DNA of 64,000 nucleotides from Marivita hallyeonensis (GTDB lineage: Bacteria; Pseudomonadota; Alphaproteobacteria; Rhodobacterales; Rhodobacteraceae). The stretch lies in NCBI RefSeq assembly GCF_900129875.1, contig NZ_FQXC01000002.1, positions 1 through 64,000 on the forward strand, read 5' to 3'. The notes below the pieces were generated by a model. It was not told the DNA's origin. It made no database searches and saw only the letters and a list, made by a program, of their open reading frames with translations. Positions 34,508-44,227 of the stretch are shown one piece after another (the stretch's first letter is position 1; each line of letters begins with the position of its first letter). The position numbers and the translations under genes were made by a program.

Positions 34508-34939
34508 TCAGGCGCGTTTGCGTTCTTCAGCGGTGAGCATGGCCGAGATGTTCGAAAACGCCAGACCAAGTGACGACAACGCCGCGGCCTCGGTTTCCTG
34601 AACGATCGCGATGACCCCTTGGCTTGCCGACCAGCCGTTCTTCGCCAGCGCCGCCGCCTTCAGCGAGACGGGCGTATTGGCGAAATAGACCATCATGGTC
34701 TCCAATCCGTTATGAGCAAGGTCCTCCGCCTTTGCGGCCTGAAGCTGCATCACCTTTGCGAAATCCCGCTCCATATCCGTGATGCGGCTCAGATCGATCA
34801 AATGGCGCTGGCCCGGTCGGGCGTCGGGGTGTTGTGCGTAAGCGCCGAAGGCCCGCAGACTGTCTTCGACCAGCATCAGCCCGCTGTACTGGACATAGAC
34901 AAGGTTGTGGGAGGGCAGGATTTGAAACGTGGCGGGCAT
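34508..34939 (-). CDS. Conserved hypothetical protein, STAS/SpoIIAA-like
   Basis: 143-residue soluble protein I cannot assign firmly. Features are an N-terminal beta hairpin (FQILPSHNLVYVQYSGLMLVEDS), the LIDLSRITDMERDFAKVM segment, and a predicted alternating alpha/beta order. This resembles SpoIIAA-like/STAS folds where a LIDLS strand precedes a helix. The ATG at 34939 was chosen because the extra N-terminal 33 residues of the longer frame look random; no strong ribosome-binding site is visible. It lies 64 bases upstream of nothing co-directional and may be a single transcript. Confidence 0.6.
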   Translation of the reverse strand: MPATFQILPSHNLVYVQYSGLMLVEDSLRAFGAYAQHPDARPGQRHLIDLSRITDMERDFAKVMQLQAAKAEDLAHNGLETMMVYFANTPVSLKAAALAKNGWSASQGVIAIVQETEAAALSSLGLAFSNISAMLTAEERKRA

Positions 34940-35049
34940 ATGGGAACCGGGCGATTGTGGGTCAATACCCCGGTTCTTTCGCAAAACATAAGGAAGATCA
35001 ATCCCTTGTCGCGCAAACCTGATTGTGAGGCGCACCACGTGAGATCGCG

Positions 35050-35340
35050 TCAGGTGACGGTGATTGAGCCCGGAAAGCTGGGATGGGTCGCGCAGATATC
35101 GGCGAAAGAGGCTGCGGACGCGAACTGTGGCTGCGCGCTTTCATCGCGTCCCAGACGCCCCGGATCGAACGCGCCGTTGCTTGCCGTTGCCGCATGCGGT
35201 GCGGCGTCGGCATTCGTGAAAACGAGCGTGTCGCCCGGAGAATTCGTGAGCGAGGAAGGCGAAAACGCAAAGCCCTGTAGGGTGACGGTATGGGTGGCTG
35301 CCTTGGCCCGCGTGGCCAGTGCTGCGGGTGCAACAGCCAT
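35050..35340 (-). CDS. Cupredoxin-like protein, probably degenerate
   Basis: 96-residue blue-copper-like protein with a clear cupredoxin strand order (VTLQGFAFSPSSL, GDTLVFTNADAAPHAAT, CATHPSF). Copper ligands His49, Cys83 and His86 are present, but the axial Met expected three residues after the second His is Phe89. The N-terminus MAVAPAALATRAKA resembles only the tail of a Tat or Sec signal peptide: no positively charged n-region precedes it, and a TGA lies four codons before the ATG. The gene may therefore be a truncated remnant, or export may differ. No reading of the other frames restores a signal. Confidence 0.6.
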   Translation of the reverse strand: MAVAPAALATRAKAATHTVTLQGFAFSPSSLTNSPGDTLVFTNADAAPHAATASNGAFDPGRLGRDESAQPQFASAASFADICATHPSFPGSITVT

Positions 35341-35465
35341 CGACCCAAGTCAGTGGCGGCGTGAAATCTGATGTGACGCGGGAATTTTGCGCCCTGAAAT
35401 TGACGTGTACCTCAGAGCGTGACCCGAACTGCTTGCCGTGGCGCAAGTCGTGACGCTGTTGAGAT

Positions 35466-35493
35466 GCGGAAGCGGGGGATCGCCCGCTTCCGC
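35466..35493 (-). terminator. Stem-loop downstream of mmsA
   Basis: GCGGAAGCGGG (35466-35476) pairs perfectly with 35483-35493 across a 6-base loop. It starts 17 bases after the mmsA stop on the minus strand. No clear T-run follows. Confidence 0.6.
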
Positions 35494-35510
35494 GTTGAAA
35501 ACCCGTGCGG

Positions 35511-37010
<1,500 letters not shown>

Positions 37011-37176
37011 GAGAATCCTCCTCCACAAGTCGCGCGCAGCTTAGTCACCGCGCGCTTAGGCTCAAGGGGGTGTGAGAGTGCGCAGACTTCTTAGCCAGCA
37101 ATACCAAACGAGACGGAGCACGGTTTGTGCCGAGTTATGGCAACTCCGAGCCTGAAGTGGACGTCACCTGCACTGA

Positions 37177-38022
37177 CTAATTTCTCGCGCGACTGACGAT
37201 CAGCCCAAAAGTCACCAGTGTGGCAGAGACAAAGCGCCACACACCGAATCCTTCCTTAAGTATGAATGTCGAAATGAGCGCCGCGAAGAGGACACTTGTT
37301 TCTCGCAAGCCGGAAACCATGGCCATTGGTGCGACGGCCAAGGCATACACAATGATCCAATACGCCCCGATTTGCATCGCGCCAGCGGCGAAGCCGATCA
37401 ATGCGCTGTCTCTGATGACGCCAGTGATTTCGCGGCGTTTCCAGATCAGCGCGATCAGAAACGTCAGGATGCCATCCCCAATCGTAAGCCACACCGCAAA
37501 GCCCAAAATGGAACCCGCCTGCCGCGCGCCCAACCCGTCGACGACCGTGTAGGCAGCAATACAAACCCCAGTCGCAAGCGCAAAAAAGACTGCTTTGGGT
37601 TTGATTGAACTGGCTTTTCCGCCATCAAACGTGAGCGCCATGACCCCCACCGCAAGGCAACCAATGCCAACGAGTGCAAACCCACTGACACTTTCACCTG
37701 CAAAAACAAACGCGCCCACTGTCACGAGGATCGGTGCGGCGCCTCGAGCGATGGGATACACCTGCCCAAGGTCACCGTGGTCGTAGGCTACAGGAAGAAA
37801 GAAATGATATCCGGTGTGAATGAGGATACTCAACGCCAGTAGCGGCCAGCTTGCCGGTGCCGGGCTCTCCACAAAAGGCAGGGCAAACAGAGAGAGAACT
37901 GCGCCAGCCAACGTGACAACCGCCATGACGGCGATACGGTCACCGCTGATCTTGATCAGTGCATTCCAGCCTGCGTGCAACGCGGCCGCGATCAGTACCA
38001 GCAGTGTGATCTCAAGGCTCAT
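37177..38022 (-). CDS. EamA/DMT-superfamily transporter
   Basis: 281-residue inner-membrane protein with ten predicted helices in two EamA repeats, beginning ITLLVLIAAALHAGWNALIKIS. The PIARGAAPILVTVGAFVFAGE segment is typical of the first repeat. Substrate is unknown; the family exports amino acids and metabolites. The ATG at 38022 is chosen over a TTG two codons earlier; the ribosome-binding site is weak. The coding sequence has visibly fewer G and C than its neighbours, which could indicate later acquisition. Confidence 0.87.
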   Translation of the reverse strand: MSLEITLLVLIAAALHAGWNALIKISGDRIAVMAVVTLAGAVLSLFALPFVESPAPASWPLLALSILIHTGYHFFLPVAYDHGDLGQVYPIARGAAPILVTVGAFVFAGESVSGFALVGIGCLAVGVMALTFDGGKASSIKPKAVFFALATGVCIAAYTVVDGLGARQAGSILGFAVWLTIGDGILTFLIALIWKRREITGVIRDSALIGFAAGAMQIGAYWIIVYALAVAPMAMVSGLRETSVLFAALISTFILKEGFGVWRFVSATLVTFGLIVSRARN

Positions 38023-38248
38023 GTTCAAGAAGACTAACTGTTGATCAGATATTTGCTACGATTCATCGAGTTCGACGAACGGCAGCAAAGCCAACCGTTG
38101 TCGTTTTCCCGATGCGACTGGTTCAATCCGATGCGGTGGATAGCGCGCAGCGTTTCCGCCGGGCGCACCTGTCCGACCTTGAAACACTTGACAGATCACG
38201 GTCCGGTGAGGACGCTGGTGTTTAAGATCACGTCATCGGAGGACGATC

Positions 38249-38683
38249 ATGCAAGTGCACCACATCCTGAAGAGCAAAGCCAACGACGCGGTTGTGACGG
38301 TGGCGTCCGGGACGAGCATCTCTGAAGCGGCCAAGGTGCTTGCGGAAAAGCGGATCGGGACGGTGGTGATCTCCAACGACGGGGTCGAAGCGCTTGGCAT
38401 TCTTTCCGAGCGCGACATCGTCCGCGAGCTGGCTGCGCGCGGGGCAGGGTGCCTGTCCGAAACGGTCGACACCTACATGACATCCAAACTCGTGACCTGC
38501 CAACGCAACAATGACGCCGATGATGTTCTTGCCAAGATGACCGAGGGCCGTTTCCGACACATGCCGGTGGTCGAGGATGGCAAGATGATCGGCCTCATCA
38601 CACTGGGTGACGTGGTCAAGGCCCGGCTGAACGAACTGGCGATGGAGAAGAATGCGCTCGAAGGGATGATCATGGGCCACTAG
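38249..38683 (+). CDS. CBS-domain pair protein
   Basis: 144-residue protein consisting of two CBS motifs (about residues 8-62 and 76-130) and little else. Such stand-alone Bateman modules bind adenine nucleotides and sense energy state. Recognisable blocks are IGTVVISNDGVEALGILSERDIV and FRHMPVVEDGKMIGLITLGDVV. GGAGG lies seven bases before the ATG. It lies 79 bases before coaD on the same strand; a functional link is not evident. Confidence 0.92.
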   Translation: MQVHHILKSKANDAVVTVASGTSISEAAKVLAEKRIGTVVISNDGVEALGILSERDIVRELAARGAGCLSETVDTYMTSKLVTCQRNNDADDVLAKMTEGRFRHMPVVEDGKMIGLITLGDVVKARLNELAMEKNALEGMIMGH

Positions 38684-38762
38684 GCCCGAAGCCCATCGAC
38701 TTGATTCTCCTCAGTCTTTGATGCCAGACAGGCACACAGCGACGTCACGCCGGAGACTGCCC

Positions 38763-39263
38763 ATGCGCATTGGTCTTTACCCAGGGACCTTCGACCCGAT
38801 CACCATGGGCCATATCGACATCATTCGCCGTGCGGCGGCGCTCGTGGATCGCCTTGTCATCGGCGTGGCGATCAATCGCGACAAAGGTCCGTTGTTCAAT
38901 CTGGAAGAGCGTGTGGCGATGATCGAGGCCGAATGCGTCTCTCTTGCGGAACAGACCGGGATCGAGATCGTGGTGCATCCGTTTGAAAACCTGCTTATCG
39001 ACTGTGCCCATGACGTGAAGGCGACCCTGATAATTCGCGGGCTTCGTGCCGTTGCGGATTTCGAATACGAATTTCAGATGGTGGGCATGAATCGGGCCAT
39101 GGATGACAGCGTCGAGACGGTCTTCCTCATGGCCGAAGCGCGTCACCAGGCGATTGCGTCGAAACTGGTCAAGGAAATCGCGCGACTTGGCGGCGACGTC
39201 AGCAAGTTTGTCACGGCCCCGGTGCGGGACGCATTGACCCAACGGTTCCAGAACACCAAATGA
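38763..39263 (+). CDS. coaD: Phosphopantetheine adenylyltransferase
   Basis: Transfers AMP from ATP to 4'-phosphopantetheine, giving dephospho-CoA in coenzyme A synthesis. The 166-residue protein opens with GLYPGTFDPITMGHIDI, the nucleotidyltransferase TxGH motif, and has IIRGLRAVADFEYEFQM and the C-terminal ASKLVKEIA (the ISS-type ATP contact region). The ATG at 38763 with GGAGA upstream gives the normal length; the longer frame is not used. A hairpin terminator follows. Confidence 0.96.
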   Translation: MRIGLYPGTFDPITMGHIDIIRRAAALVDRLVIGVAINRDKGPLFNLEERVAMIEAECVSLAEQTGIEIVVHPFENLLIDCAHDVKATLIIRGLRAVADFEYEFQMVGMNRAMDDSVETVFLMAEARHQAIASKLVKEIARLGGDVSKFVTAPVRDALTQRFQNTK

Positions 39264-39268
39264 CAAAA

Positions 39269-39288
39269 GCCGCGCGAGATCGCGCGGC
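39269..39288 (+). terminator. Hairpin after coaD
   Basis: GCCGCGCG pairs with CGCGCGGC around AGAT, beginning 5 bases after the coaD stop. It also lies beyond the 3' end of the convergent DUF1127-like gene, so it may serve both directions. No T-run is seen. Confidence 0.6.
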
Positions 39289-39317
39289 TGTGCCATGGGT
39301 CCGAGTGTGATCGGCGC

Positions 39318-39482
39318 TCACCGGCCGTAAACGGCGTGATACGCGATTTTCTCCGCGTCACCTGGGTAGATATCCAGGTCAAGTGCCACATCCAGCGGCA
39401 TGTTGCGGATTTCGCGCACGGTGCGATTGTAAGCGGCCCGCTTTTCGATACGGTCACGCACGGAAGACATAAAATGGGCCAT
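39318..39482 (-). CDS. Small DUF1127-like protein
   Basis: 54-residue protein with the DUF1127/YjiS layout: a basic helix (RDRIEKRAAYNRTVREIRNM) followed by the LALDLDI-type element (here VALDLDIYPGDAEKIAYHAVYG). DUF1127 proteins of alphaproteobacteria include small regulators of RNA turnover and phosphate or carbon uptake, but the role here is unknown. AAGGA precedes the ATG at 39482; the ORF extension upstream is not used. Confidence 0.78.
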   Translation of the reverse strand: MAHFMSSVRDRIEKRAAYNRTVREIRNMPLDVALDLDIYPGDAEKIAYHAVYGR

Positions 39483-39640
39483 TGTCAGTCCTTTCCTTGC
39501 TCTATGGTCCTGAACCGACAGCACTGTTTGCGCTACCAGCTATGCCCAAGAGATAGGGATGCCGCGCCGCAGCACAACTGCAGAAAACGTCAAGCCACCA
39601 TGCATGGGATGCATAGCGACCCGACGTCAAGTTGTGTCCG

Positions 39641-40111
39641 TCAATCCAGATGCTTGGTGCGATCCAGCAGGTCTTCCAGTTCGGCGCGCAAGGCGATCAG
39701 ACGTGCTTCGTCAGCCTGTGACACACTCGCCTCTGCAGTACGGAAGGCATCGATGACATGCTCTTCCCCGCGACGGACCTGGTCCATGACGTCTTCGTCG
39801 ATCTCGTCGAAAAACGCGCGCATGGAGACCACGGCCTTGTTGATCGTGCCCATGAACGACCCGTCCTCCTCCACATTGCCGTGGAGCATGTCCTTGATCG
39901 TGTCGGCATGGCGCTGATGCATGTCGCGAAAAGACAGGGCCACATCGCGGAAGTCCGGTTCGGCCTTATCCACCATGACGTCAAAGCCAGCCTTGGCGTC
40001 AACGATGCGGGTATACAGTTCTTGCAGGTGATCGTTCGGAGTGCGGGCATCCTCATCGGCCAGATCGGGCTCGCGGCCTGCGGTGATGGGGGGATTGACG
40101 GAATGGGTCAT
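39641..40111 (-). CDS. DUF2383-like four-helix-bundle protein
   Basis: 156-residue all-helical protein that resembles the DUF2383/PA2169 ferritin-like family: NDHLQELYTRIVDAKAGFD and FRDMHQRHADTIKDML helices with acidic and His residues, then a MRAFFDEIDEDVMDQVRRGEEHVIDAFR helix pair. Metal binding is possible but unproven. The start at 40111 has GGAGG ten bases upstream. It is solitary, between the DUF1127-like gene and gap. Confidence 0.78.
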   Translation of the reverse strand: MTHSVNPPITAGREPDLADEDARTPNDHLQELYTRIVDAKAGFDVMVDKAEPDFRDVALSFRDMHQRHADTIKDMLHGNVEEDGSFMGTINKAVVSMRAFFDEIDEDVMDQVRRGEEHVIDAFRTAEASVSQADEARLIALRAELEDLLDRTKHLD

Positions 40112-40179
40112 GATGGTCCTCCTTGTGAAGGCTCAACGCCATGACGCGAACACTGTTCCCGGACCACGTATCGGTCAGC

Positions 40180-40206
40180 AAAAAAGCGCCCCGATGGGAC
40201 GCTTTT
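40180..40206 (-). terminator. Intrinsic terminator after gap
   Basis: On the minus strand AAAAGCG-T-CCC pairs with GGG-CGCTTTT around ATCG, with one bulged base, followed by a run of T. It starts 23 bases after the stop of the gap gene. Flanking A-runs allow function in both directions. Confidence 0.75.
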
Positions 40207-40229
40207 CAGGTCTTGCAGGGCGAGAAGGC

Positions 40230-41231
40230 CTAGATCAGCTTGCCCATCGCCACCGCCGTATCCGCCATACGGTTCGAGAACCCCCATTCGTTGTCATACC
40301 ACGTCAGGATCCGCACCATAGTGCCGTCCATGACCTTGGTCTGATCGGTGTGGAAGATCGACGAATGCGGATCGTGGTTGAAATCCGATGACACCAGCTT
40401 GCGGTCGGTATAGCCAAGGATGCCCTTGAGCTGCCCGTTTGCCGCCGTGCGGATCGCGTCGTTGATCTCATCCACGGTTGTCTCGCGCGACGCAGTGAAG
40501 GTGAGGTCAACCACGGACACGTTCGGTGTCGGCACCCGGATCGCCACGCCGTCCAGCTTGCCATTGAGCTCAGGCAGGACCAGTCCCACGGCTTTGGCTG
40601 CACCGGTGGAGGTGGGGATCATGCTCAGTGCCGCCGCGCGGGCGCGGTACAGATCCTTGTGCATCGTGTCCAGCGTCGGCTGGTCGCCGGTATAGGAGTG
40701 GATCGTGGTCATAAACCCACGCTCAATACCGATCGCATTGTTGAGCACGTAGGCCACTGGCGACAGGCAGTTCGTGGTGCAGGACGCGTTCGAGACCACC
40801 AGATCGTCCGAGGTCAGACTGTCGTGGTTCACGCCGTATACGATTGTCTTGTCGGCATCTTTCCCTGGCGCCGAAATGAGGACGCGGGAAGACCCGTTGT
40901 CCAGATGCGCCTGACAGGCCTCTTTCGACGTGAAGATGCCGGTGCATTCCATGACGACATCCACGTCCGACCAGGGCAGGTCAGCCGGGTTGCGCATCGC
41001 GGTCACGCGCATCGGGCCACGGCCCACATCAATCGTGTCTTCGGTGGTTTTCACCTCGACCGGGAAACGGCCGTGCACAGAGTCGAATTGAAGCAAATGC
41101 GCGTTGGTTTCGACCGGACCCAGATCGTTGATCGCAACGACCTCGATATCGGTGCGCCCCGATTCAATGATACTCCGCAACACATTCCGGCCGATCCGGC
41201 CAAATCCATTGATTGCAACCTTTATGCTCAT
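40230..41231 (-). CDS. gap: Glyceraldehyde-3-phosphate dehydrogenase, NAD-type
   Basis: Phosphorylating GAPDH, 333 residues. The active-site NASCTTNC motif, the HSYTGDQ segment and [12 protein letters not shown] are present. In the cofactor region it keeps the Asp of INDLG (position 32 in Bacillus numbering) that binds the NAD ribose. Residues at the 187/188 positions are Thr-Met. This points to NAD. The ATG at 41231 has GAGGAG upstream; the longer frame is not used. A LacI-type palindrome lies at 41274-41287. A paralogue with a different cofactor signature is at 41976. Confidence 0.96.
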   Translation of the reverse strand: MSIKVAINGFGRIGRNVLRSIIESGRTDIEVVAINDLGPVETNAHLLQFDSVHGRFPVEVKTTEDTIDVGRGPMRVTAMRNPADLPWSDVDVVMECTGIFTSKEACQAHLDNGSSRVLISAPGKDADKTIVYGVNHDSLTSDDLVVSNASCTTNCLSPVAYVLNNAIGIERGFMTTIHSYTGDQPTLDTMHKDLYRARAAALSMIPTSTGAAKAVGLVLPELNGKLDGVAIRVPTPNVSVVDLTFTASRETTVDEINDAIRTAANGQLKGILGYTDRKLVSSDFNHDPHSSIFHTDQTKVMDGTMVRILTWYDNEWGFSNRMADTAVAMGKLI

Positions 41232-41273
41232 TCGGGGCTCCTCGCTTTTGGTGGCAGCCGCGCCGGACGGCGC

Positions 41274-41287
41274 TGTTAACGCTAACA
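41274..41287. promoter_or_regulatory. LacI-family (CceR-like) operator before gap
   Basis: TGTTAACGCTAACA is a near-perfect 14-base palindrome with TGTTA and TAACA arms. It lies 43 bases upstream of the gap start. Related sites precede the second gap gene, suggesting a shared LacI-family carbon regulator such as CceR. Confidence 0.6.
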
Positions 41288-41330
41288 ATCAGACCATCAT
41301 TCCACTGTCAAGCGACCGAACACGCGGTCG

Positions 41331-41474
41331 CTATCGCCAGAACGCGATCCACTCGAGCAGATCTAGGCCCTTGCGCACCAGAAACAAAAATCCTTCGCCC
41401 CCGGTCAGAAAGGCATCCACGCCTATCCCTCCAAGGATCAAAAGCCCCAGGCCAATGGCAATTGAGTTGGTCAC
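41331..41474 (-). CDS. 47-residue single-pass membrane protein next to gap
   Basis: Read directly from the sequence. The frame from GTG (41474) to TAG (41331-41333) encodes a hydrophobic helix (SIAIGLGLLILGGIGVDAFL), then a GGEGFLFLVRKGLDLLEW segment and an AFWR C-terminus. GGGTGA lies just upstream; another GTG at 41483 is possible. I recall very similar small proteins near gap in other Rhodobacterales, but cannot confirm it here. The function is unknown; one membrane pass with a cationic C-terminal half would fit a membrane-anchored small regulator. It stands between the two gap genes, upstream of the first. Confidence 0.75.
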   Translation of the reverse strand: MTNSIAIGLGLLILGGIGVDAFLTGGEGFLFLVRKGLDLLEWIAFWR

Positions 41475-41577
41475 GTCACCCACACTTTCTGCTCGGGCCA
41501 AACATGCCAGAGCGCAATCGGCTTGTCACGCCACCCCATCACAGGTTCTGTGCCACAGTGGAAACCAGGGGCCTGGA

Positions 41578-41949
41578 GTGACGGAGGATGCAATTAACGC
41601 CATCAATCTTGTGGAAAAACTTGGCGTAATTTCAAAGCACTGGGACCCGCACGTTGTCGCGGATTACAACGACAGCGAAGTCATGGTGGTGAAATTCCAG
41701 GGCGAATTTCCTTTCCACAAACACGATAGGACCGACGATTTCTTTCTCGTGCTGACGGGTGAGATGATCATGGATTACGAGGATCGCACATCCGAAGTGG
41801 TGCGGGCAGGTGAGATGGTCATCGTGCCCAAAAGAGTCGTGCACCGTCCGCGCGCGGAAAGGGAAGTTCAGGTGCTGCTGATCGAAGCGAAGGGGGAGCC
41901 CAATACTTGCGATTCAGACCGGGAACCGGCGTCCAAACCGCGCATTTGA
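41578..41949 (+). CDS. Cupin-domain protein
   Basis: 123-residue single-domain cupin. The first motif is seen as FPFHKHDRTDDFFLVLTGEM, with two His but Asp in place of the usual Glu region, and the second as GEMVIVPKRVVHRPRAE with the third His. This gives a likely 3-His metal site. The start is a GTG at 41578 with AGGGG upstream; the long in-frame extension before it overlaps gap and the 47-residue gene. The tail after residue 110 is polar and probably disordered. Its substrate is unknown. It converges with the second gap gene. Confidence 0.8.
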   Translation: MTEDAINAINLVEKLGVISKHWDPHVVADYNDSEVMVVKFQGEFPFHKHDRTDDFFLVLTGEMIMDYEDRTSEVVRAGEMVIVPKRVVHRPRAEREVQVLLIEAKGEPNTCDSDREPASKPRI

Positions 41950-41975
41950 CGGCATTCGGGTGTCAACGCGCCGCG

Positions 41976-42980
41976 TTAGTGCAACAGGCGTCCCATCGCA
42001 CCCGCGACGTCCGCCATCCGCGCCGAGAAACCCCATTCGTTGTCGTACCACGCCAACACCCGAACCATGCGCTTGCCCACAACCTTGGTCTGGTCTGGCG
42101 CAAAGATCGAGGATTGCGTGGTGTGATTGAAATCGATCGAGACCTTGGGTTCCGGATCGTAAGCCAGAACAGTGCCCATATGTGTCGCCGCCGCTTCGGC
42201 CACGACCGCGTTCACATCATCTACCGTGACATCTTTCTTCGCATAAAACGTCAGATCGACAGCCGACACATTCGGCGTCGGCACCCGAACGGCCGATCCA
42301 TCGAGCTTGCCCTTGAGGTTCGGCAAGACCTCGCCCAACGCTTTCGCAGCGCCCGTAGAGGTCGGGATCATCGCCATCGCCGCGGCGCGGGCGCGATACA
42401 GGTCTTTGTGCCGACGGTCCAGCGTCGGCTGATCGCCAGTGTAGGAGTGGATCGTCGTCATAATGCCCGACTCGAGGCCGATGGCTTCATCCAGCACTTT
42501 CGCGAGCGGTGCGAGACAGTTGGTGGTGCAGGACCCATTTGACACCATCGTATCGCCCGCCACCAGGTCGCGATGGTTGACGCCGTAGACGACGGTTTTC
42601 TGCACGTTCTTCGCAGGTGCCGAGATCAGAACCGATTTCGCACCACGTTTCATGTGCACATCGGCTTTGTGGCCATCATTGAATTTGCCGGTGCATTCCA
42701 GCACCACGTCACAGCCTGACCAGTCGAGCTCTTCCGGGTTGTAGGTCGAGAAGACGTCCATCGGACCGCGGCCCAGATCCATCGTCGAGCCACTGATCTT
42801 CACGTCGCCGGCAAACCGGCCATGAACGCTGTCATATTTCAGAAGGTGCGCGTTGGTCTCAATCGGGCCGGTCGCGTTGATTTTCACAACCTGAACATCA
42901 TTGCGGCTGCTTTCCGCGATATGCGCGAGCGTGCAGCGCCCGATGCGTCCGAAACCGTTGATACCGAGAGTGACCGTCAT
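41976..42980 (-). CDS. Second glyceraldehyde-3-phosphate dehydrogenase, NADP-type signature
   Basis: Phosphorylating GAPDH paralogue, 334 residues, with the catalytic NGSCTTNC motif (Gly where the first has Ala), HSYTGDQ and [12 protein letters not shown]. Cofactor residues differ from the first copy. The ribose-binding Asp is replaced by Ala (INATG instead of INDLG), and the 187/188 positions are Arg-Arg (LDRRHKDL). Loss of the Asp with nearby Arg residues is the pattern expected for NADP binding. It may serve gluconeogenesis or supply NADPH. The ATG at 42980 has AGGAGA upstream. Three LacI-type half or full sites lie in the 254-base upstream gap. Confidence 0.94.
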   Translation of the reverse strand: MTVTLGINGFGRIGRCTLAHIAESSRNDVQVVKINATGPIETNAHLLKYDSVHGRFAGDVKISGSTMDLGRGPMDVFSTYNPEELDWSGCDVVLECTGKFNDGHKADVHMKRGAKSVLISAPAKNVQKTVVYGVNHRDLVAGDTMVSNGSCTTNCLAPLAKVLDEAIGLESGIMTTIHSYTGDQPTLDRRHKDLYRARAAAMAMIPTSTGAAKALGEVLPNLKGKLDGSAVRVPTPNVSAVDLTFYAKKDVTVDDVNAVVAEAAATHMGTVLAYDPEPKVSIDFNHTTQSSIFAPDQTKVVGKRMVRVLAWYDNEWGFSARMADVAGAMGRLLH

Positions 42981-43060
42981 GACTGCGTCTCCTGCGTTTT
43001 CACGCTTCGTATACCGATGCATGCAATGCGGGCAAAGGCAAAAGCCGTTTTTTCGCAATA

Positions 43061-43142
43061 TGTTAGCGATAAACGTGGCGTGGTGCCTCGTGCTTGCGCT
43101 AACAATCGCGCGCCATGCGGAAACCGTTTGCGATAACGGTTT
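43061..43142. promoter_or_regulatory. Cluster of LacI-type operator-like sites before the second gap
   Basis: Three sites share a core with the gap operator: TGTTAGCGATAAAC (43061-43074), TGCTTGCGCTAACA (43091-43104) and AAACCGTT-TGCGAT-AACGGTTT (43121-43142), the last a perfect 8 bp inverted repeat around a 6-base centre. They lie 81-162 bases upstream of the start on the minus strand, and also upstream of the divergent DUF808 gene. Confidence 0.5.
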
Positions 43143-43234
43143 GCACCGTCGCGCGCTGCGGGGAATCACACGGGTGGTCTTGACCGGCAAGTGGCGCTAG
43201 GTTTTCGCGCAGACCGGTCGCGTGGAGAGATGGT

Positions 43235-44191
43235 ATGAGTGGCTTGCTGGCCTTGCTGGACGATGTTGCGGGAATTGCAAAGGTAGCGGCGGCCTCTGTC
43301 GACGATATTGGTGCTGCGGCGGCGAAAGCCGGGTCAAAGACCGCAGGCGTCCTGATCGATGACGCGGCGGTCACACCGAAATACCTGCACGGGTTCGAAC
43401 CGGCCCGCGAGCTGCCGATCATCTGGCGCATCGCGCGCGGGTCCTTCATCAACAAGCTCGTCTTTCTTCTGCCCGCCGCGCTGTTGTTGTCCACCTTTGC
43501 GCCATGGCTGATCCCGCCACTTCTTATCCTCGGCGGCAGTTACCTTTGCTTCGAGGGCGCCGAAAAGATCGTGCATGTTTTGCAGCCCCATGACGATCAC
43601 TCCGGTGGCCCGGATGGCAGCCACGACATCGAGGACCCGCTGCATCTCGAGGAAGAGAAGGTCAAAGGCGCCATCAAGACCGACTTCATTCTGTCGGCCG
43701 AGATCATGACTATTGCGCTCTCGGTCATCGACAGTGACAATATCTGGATGCAGGGCGCGACACTGGCGCTCGTCGGGATCATGGTGACGGTCGCCGTCTA
43801 CGGTGCCGTGGCGATCATCGTGAAGATGGATGACGTGGGGCTGTGGCTCAGCCAGGTGGGCAAGCTTGGCATCACGCGGGCGCTCGGACGTGGCATTGTG
43901 AAGTTCATGCCGTGGCTGCTGAAGGGGCTGACGATTGTCGGCACGGCGGCGATGCTGTGGGTTGGCGGGTCCATCATCGTGCACTCCGTCGCGCAGATGG
44001 GCTGGCATTGGCCCGAGGACACGATCCATCATCTCGCAGTCGCGCTCGGCAATGGGAACGGTTTCCTCGAATGGGCGGTGACCGCAGCCGTTGACTTCGT
44101 ACTGGGCTTTTTGTGGGGGCTGATCCTGATCCCAGTTGGCGTGAAGGTGGTCGGTCCCGTCTGGAGGGCGATCATGCCCAAGGGGGCTTAA
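43235..44191 (+). CDS. DUF808 family inner-membrane protein (YedI-like)
   Basis: 318-residue membrane protein. The N-terminal MSGLLALLDDVAGIAKVAAASVDD and the VLIDDAAVTPKYLHGF segment are the hallmarks of DUF808. Six or so membrane helices follow, with a large cytoplasmic acidic loop (FEGAEKIVHVLQPHDDH...). The function is unknown; E. coli YedI is also uncharacterised. GGAGAGA lies before the ATG. It is co-directional with the small conserved gene at 44228. Confidence 0.93.
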   Translation: MSGLLALLDDVAGIAKVAAASVDDIGAAAAKAGSKTAGVLIDDAAVTPKYLHGFEPARELPIIWRIARGSFINKLVFLLPAALLLSTFAPWLIPPLLILGGSYLCFEGAEKIVHVLQPHDDHSGGPDGSHDIEDPLHLEEEKVKGAIKTDFILSAEIMTIALSVIDSDNIWMQGATLALVGIMVTVAVYGAVAIIVKMDDVGLWLSQVGKLGITRALGRGIVKFMPWLLKGLTIVGTAAMLWVGGSIIVHSVAQMGWHWPEDTIHHLAVALGNGNGFLEWAVTAAVDFVLGFLWGLILIPVGVKVVGPVWRAIMPKGA

Positions 44192-44227
44192 CTACTCCTT
44201 AACCGCGATGGGACCATGCTCTACCGC

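Noticed and set aside
33157-34536. 459-residue plus-strand frame across the carboxylate-amine ligase
   Set aside because: Shadow frame; the minus-strand gene has clear motifs and a strong ribosome-binding site.
35141-35446. Alternative frame as the missing N-terminus of the cupredoxin
   Set aside because: Neither of the other two frames encodes a signal-peptide-like segment that would join at a simple frameshift.
38188-38193. TTGACA before the CBS-domain gene as a promoter
   Set aside because: No -10-like sequence lies at 16-19 bases; the nearest TTTAAG is about 27 bases away.
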